From: Nymphaea colorata
Taxonomy: Eukaryota; Streptophyta; Magnoliopsida; Nymphaeales; Nymphaeaceae
Reading direction: 5' to 3'
Length of the DNA stretch: 64,000 nt
Assembly: GCF_008831285.2 (NCBI RefSeq)
Contig: NC_045148.1
Location: 3,162,001-3,226,000 of the forward strand
A program made the position numbers and the translations under genes. Position 1 is the first letter of the stretch. Every line of letters begins with the position of its first letter. Shown here piece by piece: positions 22,680 through 35,203 of this stretch. Under the pieces are notes generated by a model. The model worked only from the letters and a program-made list of their open reading frames with translations, ran no database searches and was not told where the DNA came from.

Positions 22680-23010
22680 ATTGGATTGTTCTTTGAACTT
22701 ATTGGAGCGATGTGTGCTACCCAAACATAGTCAATTCGTTTCAAAATTTAAGTAGGGTAAAATGGAAGACGTATAGTATCACATTTAGCTTGTAGTATCA
22801 AAAGGTGCCCAGTCCAGTCATGGTTTTGCATAAATATCTTAGTCTTACCAATTACAATTAAGGCAAAGTACCTTCGCCAGTTAGGGTTTATCACCAAAGT
22901 GGTGCCTTAATGAACCCTTGTACTTGTCCTGAAAAGAGTAAATATATAAAGGGTCTTGAAATTTTGCATTCAATCAAAATATCGTATGAAAGATGCTCTT
23001 TTGATTAATA
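22680..23010 (+). repeat. Probable LTR remnant of the 22.3 kb copia relic
   Basis: It lies directly 3' of the RNase H relic, has a TATA-like ATATATAAAGGG near 22941-22952, and lies where the 3' LTR is expected. Ends are not resolvable and no partner LTR is visible. Confidence 0.3.
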
Positions 23011-23126
23011 TTTTAAATTTTACTTGATAAGATTATCCATCATGTTTTGGAGTTTTCCTCATGAAAAGATACATTAACTTTGTTATGAATTTTAGCGTAA
23101 ATTCAGTTATAATGCTCATGAAAGGT

Positions 23127-23246
<120 letters not shown>

Positions 23247-23464
23247 AGCTTGTTGTATGGGCAACATAAATATGAGACATTTTCTTCTTGGACAATTTTC
23301 ATGATTATAGGTTATTCAATGAACTTGCTTTGACCTGATATAAAATTCTCCATAATTATGAAAAAGAGAATTCATCTCTACTACAATACTCATAAAATAA
23401 AAGTGAATGTCTTTTCCTAATGATATGCAGTACAATATACTAGACTTTAGCACATGTGGTATGC

Positions 23465-23658
23465 AGGGGCGGAGGGAGGGGGAGGGCCACCCAGGCCATG
23501 GCCCCACCCCAGCCAATTAAAAAAAAGTTACATTGAAAAAATTAAAAAAATTTACTTGTGCCATGTATTGTTTGGATTCAAAGTCTGTTTGGCCCTACCT
23601 GGATCTAGAGGTTGGACTGTTCGGCCTGCCCCTAAAAAAAAATCCTAGCTCCGCCCCT
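23465..23658. mobile_element. GC-ended MITE candidate, copy A (194 bp)
   Basis: Begins AGGGGCGGAG and ends CTCCGCCCCT, a perfect 10 bp terminal inverted repeat, with an AT-rich middle. The right arm continues TAGCTCCGCCCCT after AAAAATCC. A related element with the same ends lies at 47647-47872. No clear target duplication was found. Confidence 0.6.
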
Positions 23659-25734
23659 AGCTGTATGGTTTATAATTTTATTTAGATCTAATGGGAGTGA
23701 TTTCATAAAAAATTTATGCAAAAACTTGTTTTGATAATAAAGTTATATATACAGTTTCTTTGCATTACTTGTGTTAGAAAATGAGTGGAAATTATTTGTT
23801 ACGTATCAACGATGAGAACTGTTTTAGATCCTTGATTCTAAATTATTATTGTACATTTCTCATAAAGATATTGTTTCATTTGAAAATGAGAGTTTTGCAA
23901 AACAACAACTTAAAAGATTGATTGAATAGTTTTGAGGCCAATCCATTCATAAAGCATTTTGCATGGGTATGTATGATTGATAAAATACATATGATTAGTT
24001 AATGATAGCTATTTTAGTTTTTGTATCATAGCTTGCTAACAACAGTTTTAAATGACATAACTGGACAACATAACTCAGTTATATAACTAAATCACATAAC
24101 TAATTATATGCATAACATGTCTCCATGTATGTGATTTAGTTATAATGCAATCCTTTGAAATCATTCATTGATACCAGAGTATTTTGATATGCCCAAAGGT
24201 GACCCGTTTAGGTTTGTTTGGATCTAAATTGTGAATTAAATGAATCTAGTTCATTTTAGACTGAACCAGGCAGGGTTATGCGTGTACTAGACTTCTTGCT
24301 TCAGACATGGTTTATCATTAAGAAATTGGATTGGATTGGGCATATAATACTCGGTCCGAATCCAGATTCATTATCTGCATCTGAATATGAGAGCATGGAT
24401 CATATTTTCATTACAATACACATCTTTTCATAACCCAAATATGTTTTCTATAATGTTTGGATCGGATTTTGAATTTAGGAATTTGGGCTATAGATCGAAG
24501 TAAACTCAAACTAGGATTGTTTGAACTAGCTTTGGCGTATAAATTAGATTCAATTCTCAACATGAGTACCTGTTTTAGATTCAATAAAGTATTATGGATT
24601 ATATTAGGGTTCATATCCAAAATGTTTGTCTCATTCCCATCTTTAGTGTACTTTGAAATTTATGCTTGTTCTTATATAGATTCTGATAAAAAATCAAAGA
24701 TCAAATTTGAGTTGCAATTTGGTCTCTTTTGCAATTCAGATCCATTTGGTTTTAAACGGATTGGATTAAGGATTTTGGAATTTAGATAACAGACCAAAAT
24801 CAAATTGGTTTGTAAAACAGATTATGTAATTACATTTGGGATCCATTTAATTAAAAGACGGCATCCTTGATCCATAACTTAGATTTAGATCTATACTTAG
24901 AACTTAATATGGGGCATTAAGTTTGGATCTGGATTTGAATATAGGTTTTGTATTTGGATTTGGATTAGACCTCAAAGTAAATTGATCCAATAAAGTATGG
25001 ATTATGTTGGAGTCATGTAGGATCCAAATCTAGTTACTTATGACCTAGATGCATTTAAGGGGCAGATCTCATATTCAGATATAGATAAAAGTTCCTCTAG
25101 ATCCAATTATCTATCTAGGTGACAAATCAGTATGAAGTCAGCATAGTTATGTGTATAACCATATCCAATATAAATGTCAAGTTATATATGCATAACTTGT
25201 CATTTATATGCATAACAAGTCCCTATGTGTGTCAACCGGTGGGTGTTGAGTGAGCAGCCGCTCCTGCAGCAGGGGAAGAAGGTGTTGAGCATCTCTCCCC
25301 AGCAATCATCACACCTGATGAGGGTACATAGGAAAAGGATAAAGGTTGAGAGAGACTGAGTTTACCTAAACTAGTAGAGTTTGTGCTGTGTCTCTCTCAT
25401 CACGAGACACTATGTTTTATATATACATGACGTTTTGTCAGTTCAAATTTTGTATAACATCGATACAAGACTATTATGGTGGGTCCAGGACCCAATAGTT
25501 TCCCTACTAGTCATGATCGATATGTATGGATAAAAGCTTTATGAATGGATTAGCCTTAAGATCCATTCTATGGTCCGTAGGTTGTTGTTTTACATTCGTC
25601 AAGCAACAAAATAAAGGAAAATTTTATGTAAAACAGACAATCAAATTTTATGAGAATCAACAAATTGTATGTGATCACTATATTACATATAGGGTGTTTA
25701 TATTGAATTAAACAAACACATCTTCATTACAAGT
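23659..25734. other. AT-rich spacer with repeated 'gtttggatct' phrases
   Basis: Between 24200 and 25100 the phrase (T)TTGGATC(T/C)(A/G)GATT and its complement recur many times, as in old LTRs; the same vocabulary appears at 14750-14850. A TATA-like ttttatatatacatga lies near 25413. No gene recognised. Confidence 0.4.
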
Positions 25735-25985
25735 TTAGAATGTAATCCAAATGCCCTCTTTAGTAAGAGGATCTACCATAATGTCATTAATATTGATATA
25801 CGGAATCCACACCTCATAATTTTCTGTCATTTCTTTAACAACGAAAGTACTTTAGTTTCGTATGCTTACTTAAGGTTATACTTTTGTTATTAATTAAAAA
25901 AAGGCACTCCAGCTTCATTATCATAATAACCTTAAAGTGGTCCCTCAATAGATTTCATTACTTTTTGATAATGTTGATTTACATA
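25735..25985 (-). pseudogene. Copia RNase H C-terminal relic
   Basis: The minus strand gives VMKSIEGPL, then YYDNEAGV, then IPYININDIMVDPLTKEG. These match the copia order IV.SIE.PL..YCDNEAA...I....DM.ADPLTKG. Stops interrupt it. Confidence 0.65.
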
Positions 25986-28546
25986 GATATGGTAACATAT
26001 CTATGTATGTGATTAGGTTTTTATCGCATAAGACATGGTTATGCGATACTGCTATCCATGATACTGCTATCCATAATTGATTATGATCAAAAAATGTCAC
26101 ATGCATAAATACTTGTCATACATATCATTAGTGGTCTACTTATATAACAGCATCATGGTTCAAAGGTGATACAAATGACAAACCAATATGCATATCAATT
26201 AATTGTGCTGTATTTTGCTGCACAAATCATTAAGACCATATAAATATTACTAAGCCATTGGGTCAAAATAGTAATATGCATTATATCAACTTATTTTAAT
26301 ATATACAAGATGATCGCCATGTATGCATGAACATTAAGATATAGTAATGCACATAGTAGAGATGCGTTCTTCCTAGTTTGGCAATGATGTTTTCTTTCAT
26401 CAAATTGCCAAATCTTTAAAAATTGTTATGTGCATAAATGATGTATCATTGTGCATGTAAAATGTTTATGTTATAGCAATTTTTAGTTGTTTGTACATGC
26501 TAATTGCATTATATTGACTGTGTAAGTAGAAAATGACATGATTGGCATTTGCTTCTTCCACCCAAAGTGGTAAACTTTATGCCAATTATTCCATTTAGAC
26601 TACTATTAGGATTGATCAGTGCCTAACCGGTATGGATACACATGCATTATTACATGTGAATGTAATTCATTATCATGGGATAATTATTTCATAAATCTTA
26701 CATATAGCTATTATTTGCTTTTAACGTACTACTTTTCATCCACAACCTATCATGTTTATGATTTTATCTAATCATTTTCAGAGTCTTATTATTAGTTTTC
26801 TTATTTATTTTACTTTTACCTAATTTTAAGATTTTTTAATTTATTAAAAAATTTCTCGAGATTTTTCCGAGATGTATAATTTTGCCATATTATACTCAAA
26901 AAATAACTCACCGTACAATACCCATACATGATATATACGACATTTAAACTATGATTGTTTCACAGCTTCCACAACATTTGGCATATAGGATGCTCATTGG
27001 AGGCAGGAGATCCTTTCTTGACTGTGTCCTCATCTTTCTCTTGGCATTTCTGATAACATAAATTGAAGGCATGCACCATAAAGTGATCACATATCCTAAT
27101 ATGCCATCAATCCAGGGGCTGATCAGGAAATGAACAGAACATAGACCTGCTAACTCGGCACATCCTTATTTCATTCCCTTCCATCCCATTCCCACTTGTT
27201 GCATGTTACAATCTTTAACTTGTTGCATGTTACGATCTTTAACTTTGAGTTTGAGTACATATTTTTAGTTCTGACATGAGTGCAACGAAGGAGACCTATG
27301 TTAAAGAACATTCGTACAAGCCACAGATTGAAATGGAATAGACACGGGAGAGCAAATCTAATCGAAAATACAAACAGCACTAAAAACTAAATTAGGATCT
27401 GAACAATCTCTGATGAGGTAGGGTTTATAAAATGCTGGCCAGTTGGCTAAACACATCTAATATTCATTCCATCTAAGGTTTAAATCATAGTCACAATTAA
27501 CGTCTCAGAGTTTTAAATAGCGAGACTTTTCTCGAGTATAATATTGCGAACTTGAAAAAAATAAGGTAAATTTTTTAAACTTTTAAAAACTAAAAATGAG
27601 ACAAAAATAAAATAAGTGAGAAACTAATAACACAAACATCAAAAGCTAAGTAGATTTGCAACAAATAAAAAATAAAAAAAAACTGTTTGACATTAAAATA
27701 ATTGAAAAAAGTAAAAAAAAAAGTGAAAAAAACACATTGAAAACACAATTTTAAAGTTTTTTTCAAAAAATGTGTTTTTTAAATTTTAAACGGCCATTTA
27801 ATTTATTGTATTTTTTTTTTACATTTTTGGAAAAAAACATGTTTTCTGTCATTATGAGACTCTGAATTCACGTCTCATCATCCATCACGTTTCCTGTGTC
27901 CTTCTCTTATCACTTTACTATAGTGGAACAAATTTCAGTCATCGTGTAACAGCATGAAGTTTCTCAGATTTTTCCTTATCTTGACTAGAACGCCTCCAAT
28001 CAATTCATATCAAGATAAAGTTTCTCTCTTCATTGTTCTATCACTACAGCGACATCATCAATATCTTGAAAAGCACTCCAACCAATACAACTCTATATCT
28101 GCCACTCTAATAATTGATCAAGTTGTACTGCTTCAAAGATCATCCAATCGGATATTTCATATCTTTTTTTTTTTTCAGAAGTTTAACCCTATGTGACAGT
28201 TCGTGTGTGGCACTTTTAGAAAAATCAACGGTACATGTCTATACACACACACACACTCTTTACAATTATTCATCAAATAAGAAAGATTTTCCAGTCATAT
28301 CTTGTGATGAAAAACCAGTTCACTACTCACTAAACGCAATTGTGATTACCCCTAAAATTGACTCTAGAAAAATCAATATTGTAAGCTCTGTCACATGGGT
28401 GCCTTTATTTGGTGAGATGCTGTGTTGACACGGTTACTGGATATGCCTTTAGACACGGCCCAGACAGGGTCAAACCGGTGCGAGGGTGCTCAATGAGCCC
28501 TGGACAACCAGTGACCACTTATGGTCTTTACCATAGATGGAGCCAC
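25986..28546. other. AT-rich spacer with two related inverted segments
   Basis: A segment at about 26750-26900 (minus sense) and one at about 27510-27660 (plus sense) share phrases such as TCTCGAG, GAGTATAAT and AAAATAAATAAG...AAACTAATAA, suggesting two diverged copies of one unknown repeat in opposite orientation. No gene recognised. Frames at 27954-28428 look random. Confidence 0.3.
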
Positions 28547-28584
28547 ACAGACAACCTGCAGCTATACAGACAACCTGCAGCTAT
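28547..28584. repeat. 19 bp unit duplicated in tandem
   Basis: Two perfect copies of acagacaacctgcagctat. Confidence 0.95.
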
Positions 28585-29141
28585 GTAACTGCAACCCAAC
28601 CCAGCCGACAATAGCACTTGCGCCCTGCGTAAAAGATGAGTTGGCAGACTGAAACAGAGAGCCATCTGCTGTCACAGGTCCCAGCGGCGAATCGGCGGAT
28701 GTTCGATTATGATGACTGAGAGAAAACCATAGTATAATGCCGATAGCAAGTTATCGTTATTGATAGACGCCAGCATAAAGGCGCTCCTACCTTTACCCAT
28801 CCCATTTCCACGAAGCTTTTTGCACGATGCATTTCGGCAGGAAACGGCGTTTTGATGTCTCCTTTATTATGGCGAATAAGAAGATGACAAGAACGAGACG
28901 TCCACAACGAGGTACTAAATTTAGCTTTATATTGTCATAGTGAATCTGTAGATTTACCAGCAGTGACGACGAAATGGGAACTCGGTCGTTTTCTCCGGCC
29001 ACCCATCTTAAGCGCAACTCCAAACTGAGGGTCCAATCTCCCTGTCTTTTTTGGTTTCTCAAGTTCCGAGTACAAACAGAGGCAGTGTGCTCGGAGGAGA
29101 GAGAGGCAGACAATTGGCAGCGCCGCGTGCGTCCTCTTCTT
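28585..29141. other. Left flank of the 29.1 kb copia insertion
   Basis: No gene recognised. Its last 25 bp (ggcagcgccgcgtgcgtcct and on) recur at 35284, beyond the retroelement. This is therefore the upstream part of the B3 pseudogene Z region, split by the insertion. Confidence 0.5.
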
Positions 29142-29617
29142 TGTTGGGATTTCTCCCCATAACGCATATACAAAATCAAACGTATATACCCTAAAACAGG
29201 ATCATGCTCATGCTAAATCATTGAAATAAACAAAACCTTAAACTGAAGCGGAAGCGTACCTGAATCCATCTGATCTGGTGCACGGGAAGATCGCAGCAGG
29301 GTCTTCCAGGGTACGTGCGGCGCGCTTGAGGTCTCTCTCAGATGGGGAAGAGGAAAACCCTAGAAACCAATGTTTCAGGCAACCATTTGCACGACCCCAG
29401 GGACCACTACCATTTTATAATAAAGACAATTACGGATTCCACCCATCAAAGAGTCCGTAATTCCGTACTGGTATCTATACATTTCAAAATTACCCCATAC
29501 CATCTAAAATAACGTAATATCCCAAAATGCAATCACTTAAGCGAATATTTACGTTAAGACAGCCATAATGTCTGAAATTCCTCATAGACATATGCCGGCC
29601 CACCAAATGATCTTACA
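29142..29617 (-). repeat. 3' LTR of the 29.1-35.2 kb copia element
   Basis: Ends are TGTTGGG at the left and TCTTACA at the right on the plus strand. It is the same length as its partner at 34723. Confidence 0.95.
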
Positions 29618-30431
29618 ATCTCCCATTTGGGCCAAATATGTCTTAATACATTCAGACATTACATAAAACCTTAGGAGCTCATAATTGCTATCTTATAAAC
29701 GTCATTTTCACCAATCTCGTCCATGACCATATCAACACAGAACCAAAGCGGCTTTCGCTATAATAAAATTAGCTAAACCTTCAATGATCACAAATGTTAA
29801 CATAATCAATGACATTGATCTGATATGGATGTATAGCATGAGAATTACATGTAATGTGATTACAACATGTCTATTCTCAACTGGTCCAACTTTAAAACCT
29901 TATGGAGATCAAAACCTAACACATAAACACAGAATGGAACCAAAGAACTTTAAACTTTATTCTGCAGAAAACTGAATATGTGTCCATACATAAGAGCAAA
30001 CAAAATACAAACTCCCACTAAACCAGCACATCATCCAAGGATAACACCCTCATACGAACAACATATTCGTGAAAGACCTTATGTGTTAAACCCTTGGCAA
30101 GCGGATCCGCAAATCATAGAGTTTGTCCCAATATGCTCTAAAGACACCTGACCATTCTGTATCCCCTCTTTAACAGCTCAAAAAAACTTAATGTCGATGT
30201 GTTTCGACTTTGACAAACTGTGGCTGTTATAAGAGTACATGACTGCTGAATTATTTTCACACAACAACCTTAGTGGTCTTTCTAAATCATACATAATGCG
30301 CAGCCTCGTGACAAAAATTTTGCAATCACAAAACCTGATTGGATGCCATTATCTTGGCACCCAGCAAAGTCAGAATCTGAATACCTAATGATCTCCCACT
30401 GGTCTGACTTCCTGTATGTAAGCACAAAAAT

Positions 30432-31200
30432 TTATGTTCTTTTCAAGTACCTCAAAACTCTTTTGGCTGCTTTCCAATGACCCATACCAGGATCACTTAA
30501 GTGTCTGCCTAACATTCCAATGATAAAAGCAATATCCGGACGAGTACAAACCTGAGCATACATAAGATTTCCCACAACAGACGAATAGGGAATCCTTTCA
30601 ATTTCCTTAGATTCGATTTCACTTTTAGGACACTGTTTGAGACTAAACTTGTCTCCTTTAGCAACTGGAGTATCTCTAGGTTTATAATCCTTCATGCCAT
30701 ATCGCTGAAGCACCTTATCAATGTAGGTCTTTTGTGATAATCCAAGAATATCCCGAGAACGATCTCGAAATATTTAGATTTCCAATACAAAAGATGCACA
30801 ACCAAGATCCTTCATGTCAAATTGTGTTGACAAAAAATTCTTAGTTTCATGCAATATGCCCACATCATTACTTGTCAGCAATATATCATTGACATATAAA
30901 ACCAGAAAGATAAATTTGCTCCACTGAAGTTTTGGTATACACATTCATCAACCATATTAGTTTCGAAACCAAATGAAACTATAATTTAATAAAATTTGTA
31001 ATACCATTGACTGGAAAGCTTGCTTTAGTCCATATATGGATTTTCTTAGTGACATCTCTACTTAATTTTCTTGAGGTTGTTGAGTTTGTTCTTCAGTATG
31101 GAGATCGACATCATTGCCTTCTTCTGAATAGAGTGGACTCAGGTCCCTCTTCAAAGGCAATGCTTCTAACCTGATCACCTCCTCAAACTCAATATCCTCA
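30432..31200 (-). pseudogene. RT / RNase H remnant of the 29.1-35.2 kb copia element
   Basis: Minus-strand remains begin with an acidic hinge (FEEVIRLEALPLKRDL), then jump straight to KSIYGLKQA, so the N-terminal RT fingers are deleted. The catalytic motif reads YVND at 30896-30885, where YVDD is required. The open piece 30432-30713 covers IPYSSVVGNLMYA and RPDIAF, and broken RNase H text continues left to about 30000 (CENNSAV, DIKFF, DPLAKGL). Stops and frameshifts are frequent. Nothing here can be catalytic. Confidence 0.85.
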
Positions 31201-31420
31201 AAGAAATGGGCATTTCCCTTTTAAAGAAAGACTTACTGAATGGACTATAAAACTTATAACCCCTTAATGTTTATTCATTTTCCCTTTATACATACAATGC
31301 AAACATTAAAGTCTACAAAATCAAAGGGACTCAAGAATTCTATTCGACATAAGCCTTTTATTCTCTTTTCAGAGATTTATCTTAAGCGTCAATGCCATAA
31401 CATAGCAGAATTCTCTTTGG

Positions 31421-31654
31421 CTAATTTCTTTTAGTACCACTAAACGGAACATGCAAGGTTTCATGATATGGATCAACTGTATCAAGCAAATAGAGGTTAT
31501 AGCAACTAGACAAAGAACTAGTGGCAATCAAATTTGAATGCAGAAACAACTTGAATTTATTTCCTCCAAATGAACAATAATAACCAAATTTGTCCAGTAA
31601 AGAAATAAAAAACAAATTCCGTCTAAAAGACGGTACTACATAAGTTTCTGTCAA
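31421..31654 (-). pseudogene. Protease / pre-integrase remnant of the same copia element
   Basis: The frame TETYVVPSFRRNLFFISLLDK and following residues matches the segment between the copia protease and the integrase zinc domain. Integrase proper (HHCC, D-D-E) is absent: the next recognisable text to the left is the hinge upstream of RT, so roughly 1 kb has been lost. Confidence 0.75.
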
Positions 31655-31859
31655 ATTCCAAAAACAACCAGTCTTTAATAATAACCCAAAAAATCTGCTA
31701 TGGCTTCAATCTTCGCCTTCATGTCATCGTCCTCATAGATGAATCTTTCAGCATCAATTGGCGTCTGACAATTTAGGCAGCCCTGCACAATAAACACTTA
31801 TGTGAGTAGTAGCAACCGAATCTACCCACAAGTGCCTTGGTACTGAAATTAAATTAACC

Positions 31860-32675
31860 TCAGAACAAACCCAAAGGAAGAATCGTACCTTTCTTTTCAC
31901 GCCATGCGTGATACTTAGTATAATCCTTCTTCATATGACCTTCATCCTTGCAAAAGAAGCAGCTTGATTTGTCTTCCTTATGCTTCTTTTGTTTCTTGAT
32001 GGATGCGTGATCAACTGCAATTTCTTTAGCCGTCTTTCTTTTCTTACTTTTAAGCGTAGTAGCCAAGTGAGCACTTTCTATCCTATCATGCTTCAATTTC
32101 TCCTCTTCTTCCACACAGTGCGAAATGAGCTCATTAAGAGTCCATTTCTCCTTCTGACAGTTATAACTAACTTTAAATTGTCCAAACTGTGGTGGAAGAG
32201 AAAGAAGAACCATATGCACTATAAAGTCTTCAGGTAACCTCAGACCTAGTGCCTGTAATTTTGAAGCAAGATGAGACATTTCCATAATGTGCTCCCGTAT
32301 GTTCCCCTTGCCTTTAAACCTCAGCGTCATAAGTTTACTCAAAAGAGTGCTTGTTTCAGCCTTTTTATTTTTAGCAAAACGTTTTTCAATCTCTTCAAGG
32401 AACGCCTTGGCACTAGCCTTTTCAGTAATAGAGCCCCTAAAATTTTCTGGGATTGATCTCTTCATGATCATTAGACACATGCGGTTTGAGTGTTCCCACC
32501 GTTCAAAGTACCGCTTATCCTCATGGGAACTTTGATCTGTTGGATGAGGTGGGCACGACTCTCTAAATGCAAGGTCAAGATCCATACAACCCAGAACAAT
32601 CATGACAGTTTCTTTCCAGTCCTTAAAATTCGAACCATTTAACTCAGGAACAGTACTCAAATTTGCAGATATCAT
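31860..32675 (-). pseudogene. Gag of the 29.1-35.2 kb copia element, zinc knuckle mutated
   Basis: An open frame runs from the ATG at 32675 (MISANLSTVPELNGSNFKDW) for 271 codons. It carries the UBN2/gag_polyprotein-type core (residues about 10-200) and a basic stretch before a zinc knuckle that reads CFFCKDEGHMKKDY. The last cysteine of CX2CX4HX4C is Tyr, a single G-to-A type change. A short open extension to 32717 precedes the ATG behind a TTTGTACAG sequence resembling a splice acceptor, so the long leader may contain an intron. Gag would package the element RNA into virus-like particles; the lost zinc ligand should impair RNA binding. Confidence 0.8.
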
Positions 32676-33469
32676 AGAAGCAGAACTCACTGTACAAAGA
32701 ACAACAAAAAATACCAAACATGCTCACAATCAATATATGTACAAAGATGAAACAACAAATATAAATGAATTTAAATACAATGGCCTAAATCCCATCACAA
32801 GGTACTGGTGCAACGTTAATATTCAATCTTTGGATTGAAATACTAACTGCAAGTGGTATTCTTGGTCAACAATGAATATAAATAATTAACCCTGTCAAAC
32901 AACGAGCCTATCTTTGGATTGACTCGCTATTCACATGGAAACCTGAAAAATTATCACATATTCATTGCCCTGTATACTTAAACCTGACCAAACAACAATC
33001 CTCCTTTGGGCTGATCATTGTTCGCATGGATCAAGTATACTATCATCTAATGTTTAAAACAAGCAAATTCGTACAACAGAGGTCACTTTGGCGACATAAA
33101 GTACAAACATACTTATTTCAAACAACAGACATGGTCAAAGATCAAATTCATAATCCAAACATTCATCTAAAGCACATACACAATTTTAATAACATGCAAA
33201 AACATGATACATGAATTAAAATTTATATACAAAATTTGCCATTCATTGAATCCAAAACCAAAAGATTCAATGATGTGACACATACAAAATTTCCTTACAT
33301 GAATCCAAAACCAAAATGATTCAATGAAATGGGCCCAAAAGAGTCCAAATTTTTATAAACCAGTACCATAATCGTGCTTAAGAGGGTCAAGAACTACTAA
33401 ATCGGCCTTAAAATAGCCTGTATCGTTCTTAAACCACAACAAAAGCACCCACAAATGCCCTAAATATGG

Positions 33470-33895
33470 TTGAACCGGTCAAAAATTGGACAAACCGTTC
33501 AAAATTAGACCGTATCGGTTCCAAAACCCAATGAACCGGTTAAAAATGGCTAAAAAACGGTTCCAGAACTCAATGAACCGGTCTGAAAATGCCCGAATCG
33601 GTTCGAAAATCAACTTAATCAGTTCTGAAATGCTAGAATCGGTTCTAAAACTGAATGAACCGGTTCTGAAAAGCCCTGAATCGGTCCGAATCGGTTCTGA
33701 AATGAATGAACCGGTCCCAAAATGGTCCGAATCGGATCTGAAAGGTCCGAACCGGTCTGAATCGGATTGAATCGGTTCTGAATCGTAATGAACCGGTTCG
33801 AGTCTTTTCCAAAACCGGTTTAAAAAAATGAACCGATTTACTTAAACCAAATGGATACGGGTCGGGTCCGACGAGACCCGACCCGGTCCGAAAAA
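33470..33895. repeat. Degenerate AACCGGTTC / GAATCGGTT minisatellite in the copia leader
   Basis: Some 20 imperfect copies of a 12-24 bp motif built on GAACCGGTTCTGAAATG and its variant GAATCGGTTC occur in direct order. The short frames on both strands here (repeats of F-R-T-D-S-I-R-F-R type on the minus strand) simply translate the repeat. It lies between the primer site and gag. Confidence 0.85.
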
Positions 33896-34620
33896 TTAAC
33901 ATAAACGCGCTCGAGCGGGCGGCGGCAAAATTTTTTTTTTTTTTTTTTTAAATAACGATGGAACCGGATCGGGTCTGTCACGACCCGACCCGGGCCGACC
34001 CGCCCGCTCGACCGCGCGAGCGGTCGCGGGCATCGTCTCCACCGCTCGCCTGCCGAACGGCAGGCGGGCGATGGTCAACCACCGGCAGGCCGCCCAACTT
34101 CGTGGGTGGCCGCCGGCAGGTGTCGCCTGGATGGCCGGCCGTCTCCTACTGAAAACCGGCCGGAAACGGCCGGTTTTTCACCTTCTGATTTCCGCCCCTA
34201 TGCTGGTCTTGGGCGGCTGAAACGGCAGCCAGAAAGCCGCCGGCAGGGCACCGGAGACGTTGGGTGGGCGCCGGCGTGTCGCATGGGTCCGTCCGGCGAC
34301 AACTAAGTCGTCGGCGGTCTCCCTACGCCTGCCATCGTCCCTCCCAGCCGTCGCCTATCCTGCGGTCCCCTTTTCCTTGTTCTTCTGTTTTCGCTGCAAC
34401 AGAGACGCGGAGAGCGCCGACTGGCCACCCAACGGCGTGGGTGGCCGCAGGCAGGACGCGCTCCAACGGCCGGAGGCCCGCCATCGCCCAACGGCGACTG
34501 ACGCCCGCCGATCCTATCGTCCCCTTCTCCGATCCTCTGATGGCTACAACGGAAGCCCGACGGCTTCCGTCGCACGCCCTCAACCCTAAAATTTTTTTTT
34601 TTTTTTTTTTTGAAAAACTT
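33896..34620. repeat. GC-rich part of the copia leader
   Basis: About 65% GC against an AT-rich background, rich in GCCGGC, CCGACC and GGCCGG, and bounded on each side by a T-run (33930-33949 and 34590-34610). It has no convincing gene. Overlapping frames on both strands are compositional, and it may be a captured foreign fragment. Confidence 0.6.
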
Positions 34621-34707
34621 GCAGCCGAAGAACCAAATGGGAAACATCCGAACGGGAAGAACGCACAAAAAATCATTCAAAAGATCAACGATTCAACAAT
34701 AAGCATA

Positions 34708-34720
34708 GGCTCTGATACCA
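34708..34720 (-). other. Primer binding site of the 29.1-35.2 kb copia element
   Basis: The minus strand reads TGGTATCAGAGCC, two bases from the LTR end. Confidence 0.93.
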
Positions 34721-34722
34721 AA

Positions 34723-35198
34723 TGTTGGGATTTCTCCCCATAACGCATATACAAAATCAAACGTATATACCCTAAAACAGGATCATGCTCATGATAAATC
34801 ATTGAAATAAACGAAACCTTAAACTGAAGTGGAAGCGTACCTGAATCCATCTGATCTGGTGCACGGGAAGATCGCAGCAGGGTCTTCCAGGGTACGTGCG
34901 GCGCGCTTGAGGTCTCTCTCAGATGGGGAAGAGGAAAACCCTAGAAACCAATGTTTCAAGCAACCATTTGCACGACCCCAGGGACCACTACCATTTTATA
35001 ATAAAGACAATTACGGATTCCACCCATCAAAGAGTCTGTAATTCCGTACTGGTATCTATACATTTCAAAATTACCCCATACCATCTAAAATGACGTAATA
35101 TCCCAAAATGCAATCACTTAAGCGGATATTTACGTTAAGACAGCCATAATGTCTGAAATTCCTCATAGACATATGCCGGCCCACCAAATGATCTTACA
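34723..35198 (-). repeat. 5' LTR of the 29.1-35.2 kb copia element
   Basis: Partner of 29142-29617. A TATA-like TATAAAATGG (minus) lies at about 35000-34991. Confidence 0.95.
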
Positions 35199-35203
35199 TT
35201 CTT

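Larger units (their letters stand above)
29142..35198 (-). mobile_element. Complete Ty1/copia element, defective (6057 bp)
   Basis: Two 476 bp LTRs (29142-29617 and 34723-35198) flank a minus-strand internal region. The 5 bp target duplication ttctt sits at 29137-29141 and 35199-35203. The primer site is at 34720-34708 and a polypurine tract (AAATGGGAGAT) adjoins the left LTR. I count 7 differences between the LTRs, about 1.5%, so the insertion is fairly young. The coding part is damaged: gag is open but its zinc knuckle is mutated, integrase and the first half of RT are missing, and the remaining RT has stops and YVND instead of YVDD. An unusually long 5' leader of about 2 kb lies between the primer site and gag. 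It can only have moved with helper proteins. Confidence 0.95.

Noticed and set aside
28707-29179. Frames of 66-128 codons near the left copia LTR
   Set aside because: No homology and they run into the LTR.
33486-33902. Repeat-protein-like frames (F-R-T-D-S repeats) on both strands
   Set aside because: They are the translation of the CCGGTT minisatellite in the copia leader.
33958-34743. Several frames of 60-159 codons
   Set aside because: GC-rich composition keeps all frames open; no recognisable domain.
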